Under the pieces are notes generated by a model that made no database searches, was not told the origin of the DNA, and saw only the letters and a program-made list of their open reading frames with translations. Source: Flavobacterium psychraerolatum (GTDB lineage Bacteria > Bacteroidota > Bacteroidia > Flavobacteriales > Flavobacteriaceae). Taken from it: DNA of 64,000 bases. This document shows positions 1 through 7,146 of the stretch, piece by piece (the stretch's first letter is position 1; each line of letters opens with the position of its first letter). Made by a program: the position numbers and the translations under genes. The stretch lies in contig NZ_JAOQMX010000009.1 of the NCBI RefSeq assembly GCF_025960985.1, positions 1 to 64,000 on the forward strand. Direction: 5' to 3'.

Positions 1-435
1 ATCAACGATGATAGACTTCGAACGAATAATACCTTTTTCGATAGCAATGGCTACTGTTTTGTTTATCAATAGATTTAATAGGTCGGTATCCTTTAGACGT
101 AGTTTTCTAAATTTTGTTAACGAACTCGGATTGATAACATCGTCTTCTGGATTCATATCCAAAAAATATTTGAAGGACATATCGTATTGAGAACGCTCCA
201 CGACATCAATATCGGAAACAGTATAGATTGTTTTAAGTAGTAAATACTTAAACATACGAACGGGACTTTCTGCCATTCGCCCATTATTGGGACAGTACTT
301 ATTTAACAACTCATCGTAAATGAATGAAAAATCAATCAAATCATTAATTTTTCTTAATAGATTTTCTTTTGGAACTATTAAATCATACAACGAAGAATAC
401 TCGCTGAATTGTATTGTTTGTTGTTGTACTAACAT
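1..435 (-). CDS. IS1182 family transposase, N-terminal 145 residues (partial)
   Basis: The reading frame runs without a stop from an ATG at 433-435 to the window edge, giving 145 codons; the C-terminal catalytic part is outside. The protein starts MLVQQQ and contains the typical N-terminal DUF772-type helical region of IS1182/IS5-like transposases: a YDLIVPKENLLRKI block, then NGRMAESPVRMFKYLLLK, then a stretch ending in NPSSLTKFRK. Because it is cut at the window edge, an intact gene cannot be told from a fragment. The family call rests on the order of these motifs. Confidence 0.75.
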   Translation of the reverse strand, partial: MLVQQQTIQFSEYSSLYDLIVPKENLLRKINDLIDFSFIYDELLNKYCPNNGRMAESPVRMFKYLLLKTIYTVSDIDVVERSQYDMSFKYFLDMNPEDDVINPSSLTKFRKLRLKDTDLLNLLINKTVAIAIEKGIIRSKSIIVD

Positions 436-470
436 CTAAAAAACACTTATAATTAGATTTAAATATAAGA

Positions 471-508
471 AAAAAGGAGTAGAAATCCATAGATATCTAC
501 TCCTTTTT
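471..508. terminator. 12-bp perfect hairpin between the transposase start and the IS end
   Basis: AAAAAGGAGTAG at 471-482 is perfectly complementary to CTACTCCTTTTT at 497-508, with a 14-base loop. The A and T tracts let it work as a terminator in either direction. Lying upstream of the transposase and inside the element, it may shield the transposase from outside transcription, as known for other IS. This role is inferred. Confidence 0.5.
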
Positions 509-620
509 ATGTGTCAATTTATTAGAAAGACTTTTTCAGTGCCCTCTTGGTTAGGTTTAGGTCTTTTTTTTAAAGTTCAGACGAGAGTTGTCTGTAATAA
601 TTGTATAACCTTAGATTATT

Positions 621-2081
621 TTAATATTTATTTTTCCTATTTAAAACACGTCCTCTCGGCTCGTTGCCTTCATGGAGTACAATGTCTGAATGTAAAAATT
701 GTGCAGCTTCTGCTGAATGTTTTACTTTAATAGCAGATCGTTCTAGCATTTCTAATTCGAAGGGATTTAAAACCGTTTTTCGCAATCCGTTTTCTCGCCA
801 ATTCGACAGTGGTCTGCATTCACGAGTGATCGTACGAGCAAGAGATAGTGCATCTAGTAAGGCTTGATTTGCTCCTTGTCCTTTGAAAGGACTCATAGGG
901 TGAGCTGCATCTCCTAGTAGTGTTATGAAATTATTTTTTTGTAATAATTCTATATTCAATAATTCTCTGTCATAAACTGGATAGCCAGAAACCTGAGTTG
1001 TTAAAGTTGCAGCTAAAATTTGCGGAATAGGAGTATGCCATTGTGTTCTACGGCAGGCTTCTTCTTTAAGGGCTTGTGGCCCTCTAAGGCTTAATACCTT
1101 TGCCTCTTCTTCGGGCAAAGGGTAGCTTAGTTGCCACATTATCGAGTCTGAATCATAGGGCATGATGTAGATTCGCTCATTGCCATTGGCAGTTTGGAAG
1201 ACTGTAGCAGAATCAAGTAAGCTGCTTTCAAGCCCATCAAGAGCAGTCAAAGAGCAAATACCCAAAATAACAATACAATCTAGGTAGCGCAAAGGGGTAA
1301 GGTCATCACCAAGGAGTAATTTTCGTACTGTACTGCGAATTCCATCTGCTCCAACCACTAGATCTGCCTTGATAGTTTTTAGTTCTCCATTTACTTCAAA
1401 GCTGAGGTTCATTTTTTCATCGTCAGACTGCTTAAAGTTAATCAACTGATGTCCCCACTTTACCGCATTGTCTGCACCGAGTTGTTCTAGTAATGCTAAT
1501 CGCAACGACTGCCGCGCGATATGAATATTAGTTCGTTTGGGCGGTTTTTTTTCCTCACCTTGCATCCACTTTCTCATTCCCCATTCGCCAATTACTTTTC
1601 CATCTGTAGTATGAACCAAATGTCTGGTAGAAACAACTCCATTTTTTAAAGAAATAATACCCAATCCCTCGATCGCTTTACTCGCTTGTTGCAAAGTAAG
1701 TCCATAGCCTTGAGATCGAGCATTAAAGCTACTATCACGTTCATAAAGTGTAAATGGGATTCCACGGTGCAAGCAAGCCACAGCCAAAGCAACGCCACCG
1801 ATACCACCACCTATTATAGCAATGTTGGGATAGTTTTCTGTGTCAACTTCGGGAGGGAATACGGAAGAAATTAAACCCGATCCAGCACAATTTGGGCAAG
1901 AATCTAGGTGTGCCTTAGGACGAATAGGAGCTATTCCGTCACCATTCGATTTTTCAAAATGTTCCAATGCTTTTTGATAGTCGAGTCGTACTTTTTTATT
2001 AATTCTTCTACTTTTTTTTCCTCGTCCATGGCAGTCAGGACAAAAAGTCCAACTAGTGGCTGAGTTAATGACTGGTTTCAC
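621..2081 (-). CDS. FAD-dependent monooxygenase with an N-terminal CxxCxGxG zinc-ribbon-like extension
   Basis: This 486-residue protein has the fold signature of the PheA/TetX/UbiH group of flavoprotein hydroxylases: a dinucleotide-binding GGGIGG near residues 91-96, an early ER motif (YERD), a DG motif (VVGADGIRS), and a second FAD motif, GDAAHPMSPFKGQGAN, near 390. Such enzymes hydroxylate small aromatic or ring substrates using NAD(P)H and O2; the substrate is unknown. Ahead of the FAD domain are two DnaJ-like motifs, CPDCHGRG (14-21) and CPNCAGSG (62-69), which could bind one zinc. The start is GTG (2079-2081); no later methionine keeps both cysteine motifs. It stands alone, with over 800 bp free upstream. 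Confidence 0.85.
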   Translation of the reverse strand: MKPVINSATSWTFCPDCHGRGKKSRRINKKVRLDYQKALEHFEKSNGDGIAPIRPKAHLDSCPNCAGSGLISSVFPPEVDTENYPNIAIIGGGIGGVALAVACLHRGIPFTLYERDSSFNARSQGYGLTLQQASKAIEGLGIISLKNGVVSTRHLVHTTDGKVIGEWGMRKWMQGEEKKPPKRTNIHIARQSLRLALLEQLGADNAVKWGHQLINFKQSDDEKMNLSFEVNGELKTIKADLVVGADGIRSTVRKLLLGDDLTPLRYLDCIVILGICSLTALDGLESSLLDSATVFQTANGNERIYIMPYDSDSIMWQLSYPLPEEEAKVLSLRGPQALKEEACRRTQWHTPIPQILAATLTTQVSGYPVYDRELLNIELLQKNNFITLLGDAAHPMSPFKGQGANQALLDALSLARTITRECRPLSNWRENGLRKTVLNPFELEMLERSAIKVKHSAEAAQFLHSDIVLHEGNEPRGRVLNRKNKY

Positions 2082-2765
2082 TTGTTTTTTAATTTATGGA
2101 AACAAATATAAAACAATAATTAGGAAAGGAGATGAGAACCTTTGTAAGTTGGTTAGAACCAAAAAAAAATATAATTGTGGACGTTATTCAATAAGTGACA
2201 TGATGGAGGTTACTTTATGTTTATAGAAACTATTGGTTGCATATGTGATTTAAGTTTTTTAATAGTTGCTATAAAGGGATATTTTTTTGTTGTGAAATTT
2301 TCAAACTGGAACAGTGTATCGGATTGTATCTGAAGTCAAGTCTAATAGCTATCGGGATTGCACAGCTTCAGGGCTGAAAATAAAGATTATAGGAGACTTC
2401 GAAAAGTGAATAAGTTAAGAATGATTTATTAATTTTAATCTTTCGGAAGAATAAAGCAATCATTCATAGTGCTTCATTTTTTGAGAATAAAACATTTGAA
2501 TTTATATAGATTATAAATGAAAAGGCTTGTAATTATTTATTGTTGCCGATATACTTTGTGAGCATATAATGAAATTCTGCGCTAACTATTTGTGATTAAT
2601 CCGAGCGATCGTGACTAGTAGAGTGGTAAGTATACCCAACGTAAACTAAATATAATTAGTGATAGGTTGATTAATCAGATTTTACTTTCACTTACTTATT
2701 TGGATAGTGATAATTTGCAAAATCTGTATGAAACACAAAAGGTGTATTTCTGGACGGAGGTGACA
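2082..2765. other. Long intergenic stretch, no gene recognised
   Basis: About 680 bp of A+T-rich sequence between the monooxygenase and the repeat element behind the arsenite exporter. No long open frame and no RNA gene was recognised. It should hold the monooxygenase promoter, but no convincing Bacteroidota -33/-7 pair was found. Confidence 0.5.
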
Positions 2766-2886
2766 TTGCGTGAGGGATTGCAGCTTGCTACCGAAGTAGC
2801 GCGAAAAGCCCGACCGCATTACTGAAAACGGGCTCCTCACCGCAAAGTAAGGAGCCCGTTTTTGAGTAATGGGGTCACGCCCAAAT
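2766..2886 (-). repeat. Interspersed modular hairpin element, copy 1, behind the arsenite exporter
   Basis: On the plus strand the element runs TTGCGTGAGGGATTGCAGC, a small hairpin (GCTAC-CGAA-GTAGC, 2787-2800), GCGCGAAAAGCCCGACC, a long near-perfect hairpin (2812-2876, core AAAACGGGCTCCT / AGGAGCCCGTTTT), then CACGCCCAAAT. The outer ends TTGCGTGA and TCACGCCC are roughly complementary, so the whole can fold as a closed multi-branch structure. A second copy at 17871-17977 keeps the same boxes but has unrelated hairpins. It begins about 10 bp after the exporter stop codon, so its strong hairpin may also end that transcript. Confidence 0.75.
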
Positions 2887-2895
2887 AATAATTTT

Positions 2896-3966
2896 TTAGG
2901 CAGTAACTGTGTAATATTTTTTCTGGAACCAGAAGGCCAAGTTTACCAATGCGATTAGGGCGGGAACTTCGACTAAGGGGCCTATGACTCCGGCGAAGGC
3001 TTGGCCACTGTTGATGCCGAAGACTCCAATGGCAACGGCTATGGCGAGTTCAAAGTTGTTTCCGGTGGCGGTGAAGGCTATGGCGGTTGCTTTGGAATAA
3101 TCGGCTCCGAAGTATTTGCCCAAATAGAAACTGCTCACGAACATCAAGGTGAAATAAATCACGAGCGGAATGGCGATGCGTACGACGTCCATTGGGATTT
3201 GCACGATCAATTCGCCTTTGAGGCTGAACATGATGACGATGGTAAACAGCAAAGCGATGAGGGTGATCGGGGAGATGAACGGAATGTATTTGGTTTGAAA
3301 CCATTCTTCGCCTTTGAGGGCAATCAGTCCGTAACGGCTGATGATACCGAGTGCAAACGGAAGACCGAGATAGATCCCAACGCTTTCGGCGATTTGTGCA
3401 ATGCTGATGTTGACTTCGAAACCAGTGTAGCCAAAATAAGGAGGCAAAACGGTGATAAAAAGATAGGCATAAACGCTGTACAACAACACCTGAAAGATGG
3501 AGTTGAGGGCGATTAATCCTGCGGCATATTCGCGGTTTCCTTCGGCGAGATCATTCCACACTACAACCATAGCGATACAACGGGCAAGACCGATGAGGAT
3601 GACGCCAATCATGTATTCGGGATAGCCGTTGAGGAAAAGTAGTGCGAGGGCAAACATCAAAATGGGTCCAACGACCCAGTTGAGTAATAAGGACGCACCT
3701 AGGATTTTGGTATTTTTGAAAACGGTTCCCATTTGGGAGTAGTTGACTTTGGCAAGTGGCGGATACATCATTAATATGAGTCCGATGGCGAGTGGAATAT
3801 TGGTTGTTCCTGACGAAAACGAGTTGATAAACCCACTGCTAGACGGAATAAAATACCCAATTGAAACTCCTATTGCCATAGCAAGGAAGATCCACAAGGT
3901 AAGGTAGCTGTCAAGGAAGCTTAGTTTTTTTCGGTTGGCGGCTGGTGCGCAGTTGTTTGCTGACAT
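2896..3966 (-). CDS. acr3: ACR3 family arsenite efflux transporter
   Basis: A polytopic inner-membrane protein of 356 residues that exports arsenite (and perhaps antimonite) using the proton-motive force. The start [20 protein letters not shown] is typical of ACR3, about ten hydrophobic segments follow, and the family-specific cysteine in [15 protein letters not shown] (about residue 130) is present. The start at 3966 ([14 protein letters not shown]) was chosen because it gives the normal family N-terminus; the frame stays open to 4041, but those 25 extra residues look like translated leader. It is the last gene of an arsR-DUF6428-arsC-acr3 run on the same strand, separated from the arsC-like gene by 216 bp with part of a repeat. 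Confidence 0.92.
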   Translation of the reverse strand: MSANNCAPAANRKKLSFLDSYLTLWIFLAMAIGVSIGYFIPSSSGFINSFSSGTTNIPLAIGLILMMYPPLAKVNYSQMGTVFKNTKILGASLLLNWVVGPILMFALALLFLNGYPEYMIGVILIGLARCIAMVVVWNDLAEGNREYAAGLIALNSIFQVLLYSVYAYLFITVLPPYFGYTGFEVNISIAQIAESVGIYLGLPFALGIISRYGLIALKGEEWFQTKYIPFISPITLIALLFTIVIMFSLKGELIVQIPMDVVRIAIPLVIYFTLMFVSSFYLGKYFGADYSKATAIAFTATGNNFELAIAVAIGVFGINSGQAFAGVIGPLVEVPALIALVNLAFWFQKKYYTVTA

Positions 3967-4060
3967 TGTTTGTTTATTGGAGTGATTTAGGATATGACCC
4001 GAGCGATAGCGAACAGACGAAGTAATTATTGATAGAACCAAAATATAAGATTTTGTAAAG

Positions 4061-4083
4061 GGTCTTCGACAAGCTCAGCCTGA
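4061..4083. repeat. Single half-unit of the GAGCTTGTCGAAG repeat family
   Basis: GGTCTTCGACAAGCTCAGCC at 4061-4080 matches the right half of the units in the 4828-5191 array. It lies between the arsC-like and acr3 genes. Only one arm is present, so it cannot form the hairpin of the full units. Confidence 0.7.
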
Positions 4084-4182
4084 AAGAGCGCTATAAAATG
4101 TATTGTTATTTACAAGAAAATTAATCTTAGCTAATCTGTGTTCAATTTAGTTCATGCTTATTCATGGAATTAGTGTCTAATT

Positions 4183-4794
4183 TTATTTGATTAGTGAAAA
4201 CACATAAAATAATTCGGTAGCGATTTGTACGCTTCTTTCTTGGTATTTTTCTACTTTTTGTGGTGTGTTGTCAAATGCTTTCGGATCTTCAAATGTAATT
4301 GGAATTCGTTTTTCGGCTCCTGCGATGAATGGGCAACCTTGGTCGGCGCTAGAACAGGTTAAGATCGCAGCAAATTCTGATTGAGGATTGAAAGTATCAT
4401 CAAAAGTTTTTGAAAAACAGATAATAGGATGTTGGTCTTGATTGTATTTTATGGCGTAAACAGGGTTTGTACCCTCGGATAGCATTTTGATTTGAAAACC
4501 AGCATTTTCCAATGTTTTTGCCGCCATGGGGTACATTGCTGTTGCTTCGGTTCCTCCAGAATAACAAACTACTTGTGGAATGGTGTAATGTGCTGCCGCT
4601 GCTTGCGCCCATACTTGTGATAGGTGACTACGACGGGAATTGTGGGTGCAGATGAAATTAAGAGCGATTTCTTTTTTGTCTGCGTACTTGGTTTGAATAA
4701 AATCAACAAGCGGTTGTAAAACGGTTTTCCTTTCTTCAGAAATGGAAGTAAAGTCTAGTGTTGCAACTAGTTTTTGAATGGATTCGAATAACAT
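4183..4794 (-). CDS. Low-molecular-weight phosphatase-fold arsenate reductase-like protein (ArsC-like)
   Basis: This 203-residue cytoplasmic protein carries the phosphate-loop signature CTHNSRRS (Cys49 to Arg55, CX5R) of low-molecular-weight tyrosine phosphatases and thioredoxin-type arsenate reductases. A later EDP motif near residue 168 could supply the general acid. The 40-residue N-terminal helical extension is common in the Bacteroidota members, which are often annotated only as protein-tyrosine-phosphatases. Arsenate reduction to arsenite, the substrate of the ACR3 pump encoded downstream, is inferred from context. The cysteines that would relay the disulfide are not obvious, so the reductant is uncertain. 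Confidence 0.8.
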   Translation of the reverse strand: MLFESIQKLVATLDFTSISEERKTVLQPLVDFIQTKYADKKEIALNFICTHNSRRSHLSQVWAQAAAAHYTIPQVVCYSGGTEATAMYPMAAKTLENAGFQIKMLSEGTNPVYAIKYNQDQHPIICFSKTFDDTFNPQSEFAAILTCSSADQGCPFIAGAEKRIPITFEDPKAFDNTPQKVEKYQERSVQIATELFYVFSLIK

Positions 4795-4827
4795 ATAAGT
4801 TTCGGTTTTTATGTGATTTTTTATCGA

Positions 4828-5191
4828 TTTGTCACAATGAGCTTGTCGAAGTACTTTATTCTAGTGAGGTCTTCGACAGGCTCAGACGGACAGTTGGTGG
4901 TTACATTGAGTTTGCAATAGTTTGTCACGCTGAGCTTGTCGAAGTGTTTTTTTTAAACGAGGTCTTCGACAGGCTCAGACGGACAGGTGGCAACTTAACT
5001 TTATTTTGAAAACGTTTGTCACACTGAGCTTGTCGAAGTGATTTGTTTTAGCAAGGTCTTCGACAGGCTCAGACGGACAGGTGGCAACTTAACTTTATTT
5101 TGAAAACATTTGTCACACTGAGCTTGTCGAAGTATTTTATTGCACTAAAAGGATTGTTTTAGCGAGGTATTCGACAGGCTCAGACGGATAG
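4828..5191. repeat. Four-unit tandem array (about 94-bp period) of inverted-repeat hairpins
   Basis: Units begin with TTTGTCAC at 4828, 4921, 5015 and 5109, so the period is 93-94 bp. Each unit has a left arm GAGCTTGTCGAAG and a right arm CTTCGACAGGCTC, which pair with a single G-U type mismatch and would form a long stem. The linkers between units 2-3 (4987-5014) and 3-4 (5081-5108) are nearly identical, showing duplication of the whole 94-bp block. Unit 4 carries a longer loop. The arm sequence is a common interspersed hairpin in Bacteroidota genomes. The array fills the gap between the DUF6428 and arsC-like genes. Confidence 0.9.
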
Positions 5192-5199
5192 TGGTTGTA

Positions 5200-5667
5200 T
5201 TAACAACAGTTACCGTCAGGAGAACAACAAGGTTCGTCACTTGAATCTGCGATTTTTACTTTTTGTTTTGCTGGTGAAATTCCACAAGCGTCTTCGGCTA
5301 GACAAGCGGTTTGTTTGTTAAGTAATGTAAAAGCGGTTCCGTTGAAACCTAAGTCGTATTTCCCAATAGTTTCAGACTGGTATTCAACTTCGATTTCGTA
5401 ATCTTCGATACCTAATACTTTTTCAGACAAAGCGATGATGCTGGCTAATTTGGCTGGTTTTAGACGGTGCTCAAAATCGTTGGCGTTCCATAATTGGAAG
5501 TTAACAACAGATTCCTTACGAACGGTTCCACCACAATCGATGAAGTTTCGGATGATTAGTCCAACTTCGGTTACGTGAAAATGTTCTGGAACGAAAGTTC
5601 CGTTTGGTAAAACGAAGGTTACTGTTTCTACAGTATTTAAGATTGGTTTAATTTCTGACAGTTTCAT
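5200..5667 (-). CDS. DUF6428 family protein of the arsenic cluster
   Basis: A 155-residue soluble protein without a signal peptide. The pattern of FVPEHFHVTEVG near residues 26-37, then FIDCGGTVR and a central WNANDFEHRL block, matches the DUF6428 family found beside arsR genes in Bacteroidota. The C-terminus is rich in cysteine (CLAEDACG, then a tail ending CCSPDGNCC), which suggests metal or arsenite binding, although no function is established. It lies between arsR and the arsC-like gene on the same strand. The function is inferred from location only. Confidence 0.75.
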   Translation of the reverse strand: MKLSEIKPILNTVETVTFVLPNGTFVPEHFHVTEVGLIIRNFIDCGGTVRKESVVNFQLWNANDFEHRLKPAKLASIIALSEKVLGIEDYEIEVEYQSETIGKYDLGFNGTAFTLLNKQTACLAEDACGISPAKQKVKIADSSDEPCCSPDGNCC

Positions 5668-5837
5668 ATTGTATGTGTTTTAAATTTGTATTGTGTTTGA
5701 TGGTATGCTGATAAAACGGATTCACTTTCGCGAAATCACGGATAAAAAGCAGATTTTTTTTAATTTTATTATCTTATTTTTTTAGTTAGCAAGCGAGGTT
5801 TCTAATAATTAAATCGGTGCTAATCTGTAGTTTATTT

Positions 5838-6170
5838 CTAGCAACAAGAACTGTTCTTGCTCTCCAAATAAGTATCTACAATCTGGAAAAATCCTTTTAT
5901 TTTAGAAAAACCTACTTCGTCAAGACAGTAACAAATTGTATTGCCCTCTAAGCTTCCTTTAATTAAACCTGCATTTTTTAATTCTTTCAAATGTTGTGAA
6001 ACGGTAGGCTGGGAGAGTGGTAATTCGTTGACGATATCACCGCAAATACAGCTATTCACTTTGATAAGATGTTGTATAATGGCAATTCGTGCTGGATGTC
6101 CAATGGCTTTGGTTAGTGTTGCAAGTTGGTTTTGCTCTATTGTGAAGTGTTCTGTTTTTGTTGTACCCAT
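5838..6170 (-). CDS. arsR: ArsR family metal-sensing transcriptional repressor
   Basis: A 110-residue winged-helix repressor. The region SCICGDIVNELPLSQPTVSQHLKELKNAGLIKG contains the cysteine pair (CxC) at the start of the DNA-binding helix, where arsenite binds in classic ArsR proteins, followed by the recognition helix. A wing (LEGNTICYCLDE) and a C-terminal SSCC tail follow, giving further thiols. The start at 6170 (MGTTKTEHF) is preferred; the frame stays open to 6191. As first gene of the cluster it probably represses itself and the downstream DUF6428, arsC-like and acr3 genes. No clear operator was identified. Confidence 0.9.
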   Translation of the reverse strand: MGTTKTEHFTIEQNQLATLTKAIGHPARIAIIQHLIKVNSCICGDIVNELPLSQPTVSQHLKELKNAGLIKGSLEGNTICYCLDEVGFSKIKGFFQIVDTYLESKNSSCC

Positions 6171-6263
6171 CGTTATATATTTATATTGCAATATTACGAT
6201 AATAATAAGTGTAAAAAAAATAAATTGATTTTTATTGTGATAATATTATTAATCAATTCTAAT

Positions 6264-6524
6264 TTAAACATCCAAACTTTCTTTTGGAATAGCATGAAAA
6301 CCAACTGATTTTACTTTGGATTCTACTTGTTCTATAGTAATGATTTTGGTTGAATATACTGTAATTTCTCGTGGGAATGTATGGTTGTTTATCACTACAT
6401 CTTTTATTCCGACAAGGGTTAAGATACTTTTTTTAATTATTTTTAAATCGGCTGGTTCTGTTGCATTAGTACCAAAAATACGGCCGTGATTTCCGGGGAT
6501 GATGTTGTTTGATAGTAAGCTCAT
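6264..6524 (-). CDS. HMA-like small protein without the metal-binding CxxC (paralogue 1)
   Basis: An 86-residue protein whose second half (LTLVGIKDVVINNHTF..., ending KVKSVGFHAI) fits the beta-alpha-beta-beta-alpha-beta pattern of heavy-metal-associated domains. It has no CxxC and no cysteine at all, so it cannot bind metal like Atx1 or CopZ. The N-terminus MSLLSNNIIPGNHGRIFGTNA is shared with the paralogue at 6710-6970. It is the gene just upstream of arsR on the same strand, about 95 bp away. The fold assignment is moderate and the function unknown. Confidence 0.6.
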   Translation of the reverse strand: MSLLSNNIIPGNHGRIFGTNATEPADLKIIKKSILTLVGIKDVVINNHTFPREITVYSTKIITIEQVESKVKSVGFHAIPKESLDV

Positions 6525-6644
6525 GATGATTGTTTTTTAGTTTGATACAGATTTAGATTCGTATTATATACTTAAAATTACGAAATTTTAAATAGTAAAT
6601 CAACCTATTTGAGGGAATAGTTAGTATTTTGTAAATGGGTAAAA

Positions 6645-6686
6645 AAAAACATCCTTTATCTAAGGGGTAGATAAAGGATGTTTTTT
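6645..6686. terminator. Strong hairpin terminator behind HMA-like paralogue 2
   Basis: The left arm ACATCCTTTATCTA pairs perfectly with TAGATAAAGGATGT across a short loop, flanked by A and T tracts on both sides. Read on the minus strand it lies about 25 bp after the stop of the gene at 6710-6970 and ends in a T run. Confidence 0.8.
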
Positions 6687-6709
6687 GAATTTAAAATTCA
6701 ATATAACAT

Positions 6710-6970
6710 TTAAACGTGGAAAGGATCTTTGCTGATGGCGTGAAAACCAACTGATTTCACTTTTGATTCGATTAAATGTACAGGAATTAATTTACTTGAA
6801 AATACTTTAAATTCTCTGGGAAAAACCGATAAATTGATCAATACCTCTTTAATACCATCGATGGTTAAGATCATTTTTTGAATTGTTTTTAAGTCTGTTT
6901 CTTCTTTGGCATTTGTGCCAAATGAGGTACCGCGATCACCGGGGATCACATTATTTGATAGTAAACACAT
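6710..6970 (-). CDS. HMA-like small protein without the metal-binding CxxC (paralogue 2)
   Basis: An 86-residue protein of the same length and plan as the gene at 6264-6524. Shared features include LLSNN.IPG, FGTNA, LKTIQKMILTIDGIKEVLIN, a FPRE motif and IESKVKSVGFHAI. Its only cysteine is Cys2. A terminator directly follows, so the two copies seem to be separate transcription units rather than a simple operon. They clearly arose by tandem duplication. A heavy-metal-associated-like fold is inferred; the role is unknown. Confidence 0.6.
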   Translation of the reverse strand: MCLLSNNVIPGDRGTSFGTNAKEETDLKTIQKMILTIDGIKEVLINLSVFPREFKVFSSKLIPVHLIESKVKSVGFHAISKDPFHV

Positions 6971-7091
6971 AGGTCATTTTTTTAATTATTTTGATAAACT
7001 AATTGTAAACCTAAATTACAACATTAATGTATTGGTAGATTTTTATTTTAGTTATACTATTCTAAATATAGTCTTAGATTTTTGTTAAAAA

Positions 7092-7123
7092 AAAACTCCC
7101 AACAATTGATTGTTGGGAGTTTT
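7092..7123. terminator. Perfect hairpin terminator behind the ammonium transporter
   Basis: AAAACTCCCAACAAT at 7092-7106 and ATTGTTGGGAGTTTT at 7109-7123 form a 15-bp perfect stem with a two-base loop. On the minus strand it lies 24 bp after the amt stop codon. Confidence 0.85.
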
Positions 7124-7146
7124 AGAAATCAGTAAGCTATTTGTGT

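Larger units (their letters stand above)
1..546 (-). mobile_element. Right-hand part of an IS1182-type insertion sequence, cut by the window edge
   Basis: The window opens inside a transposase gene read on the minus strand. Outside its start lies a hairpin (471-508) and then, at 525-546, a stretch ending CAGTGCCCTC that looks like an IS terminal sequence. The other end is outside the window, so the inverted repeat and target duplication cannot be confirmed. The outer boundary at 546 is inferred. Confidence 0.55.

Noticed and set aside
3001..3516. Open frame of 171 codons on the plus strand across the arsenite exporter gene
   Set aside because: It is antisense to a clear ACR3 gene, has low-complexity Asp/Glu/Gly-rich composition and no family resemblance. 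It is a shadow of the G+C-richer exporter gene.
4828..5191. CRISPR-like regular repeats
   Set aside because: The period is regular, but the units are long inverted repeats with near-identical linkers, not short repeats with unique spacers, and no cas gene is near.
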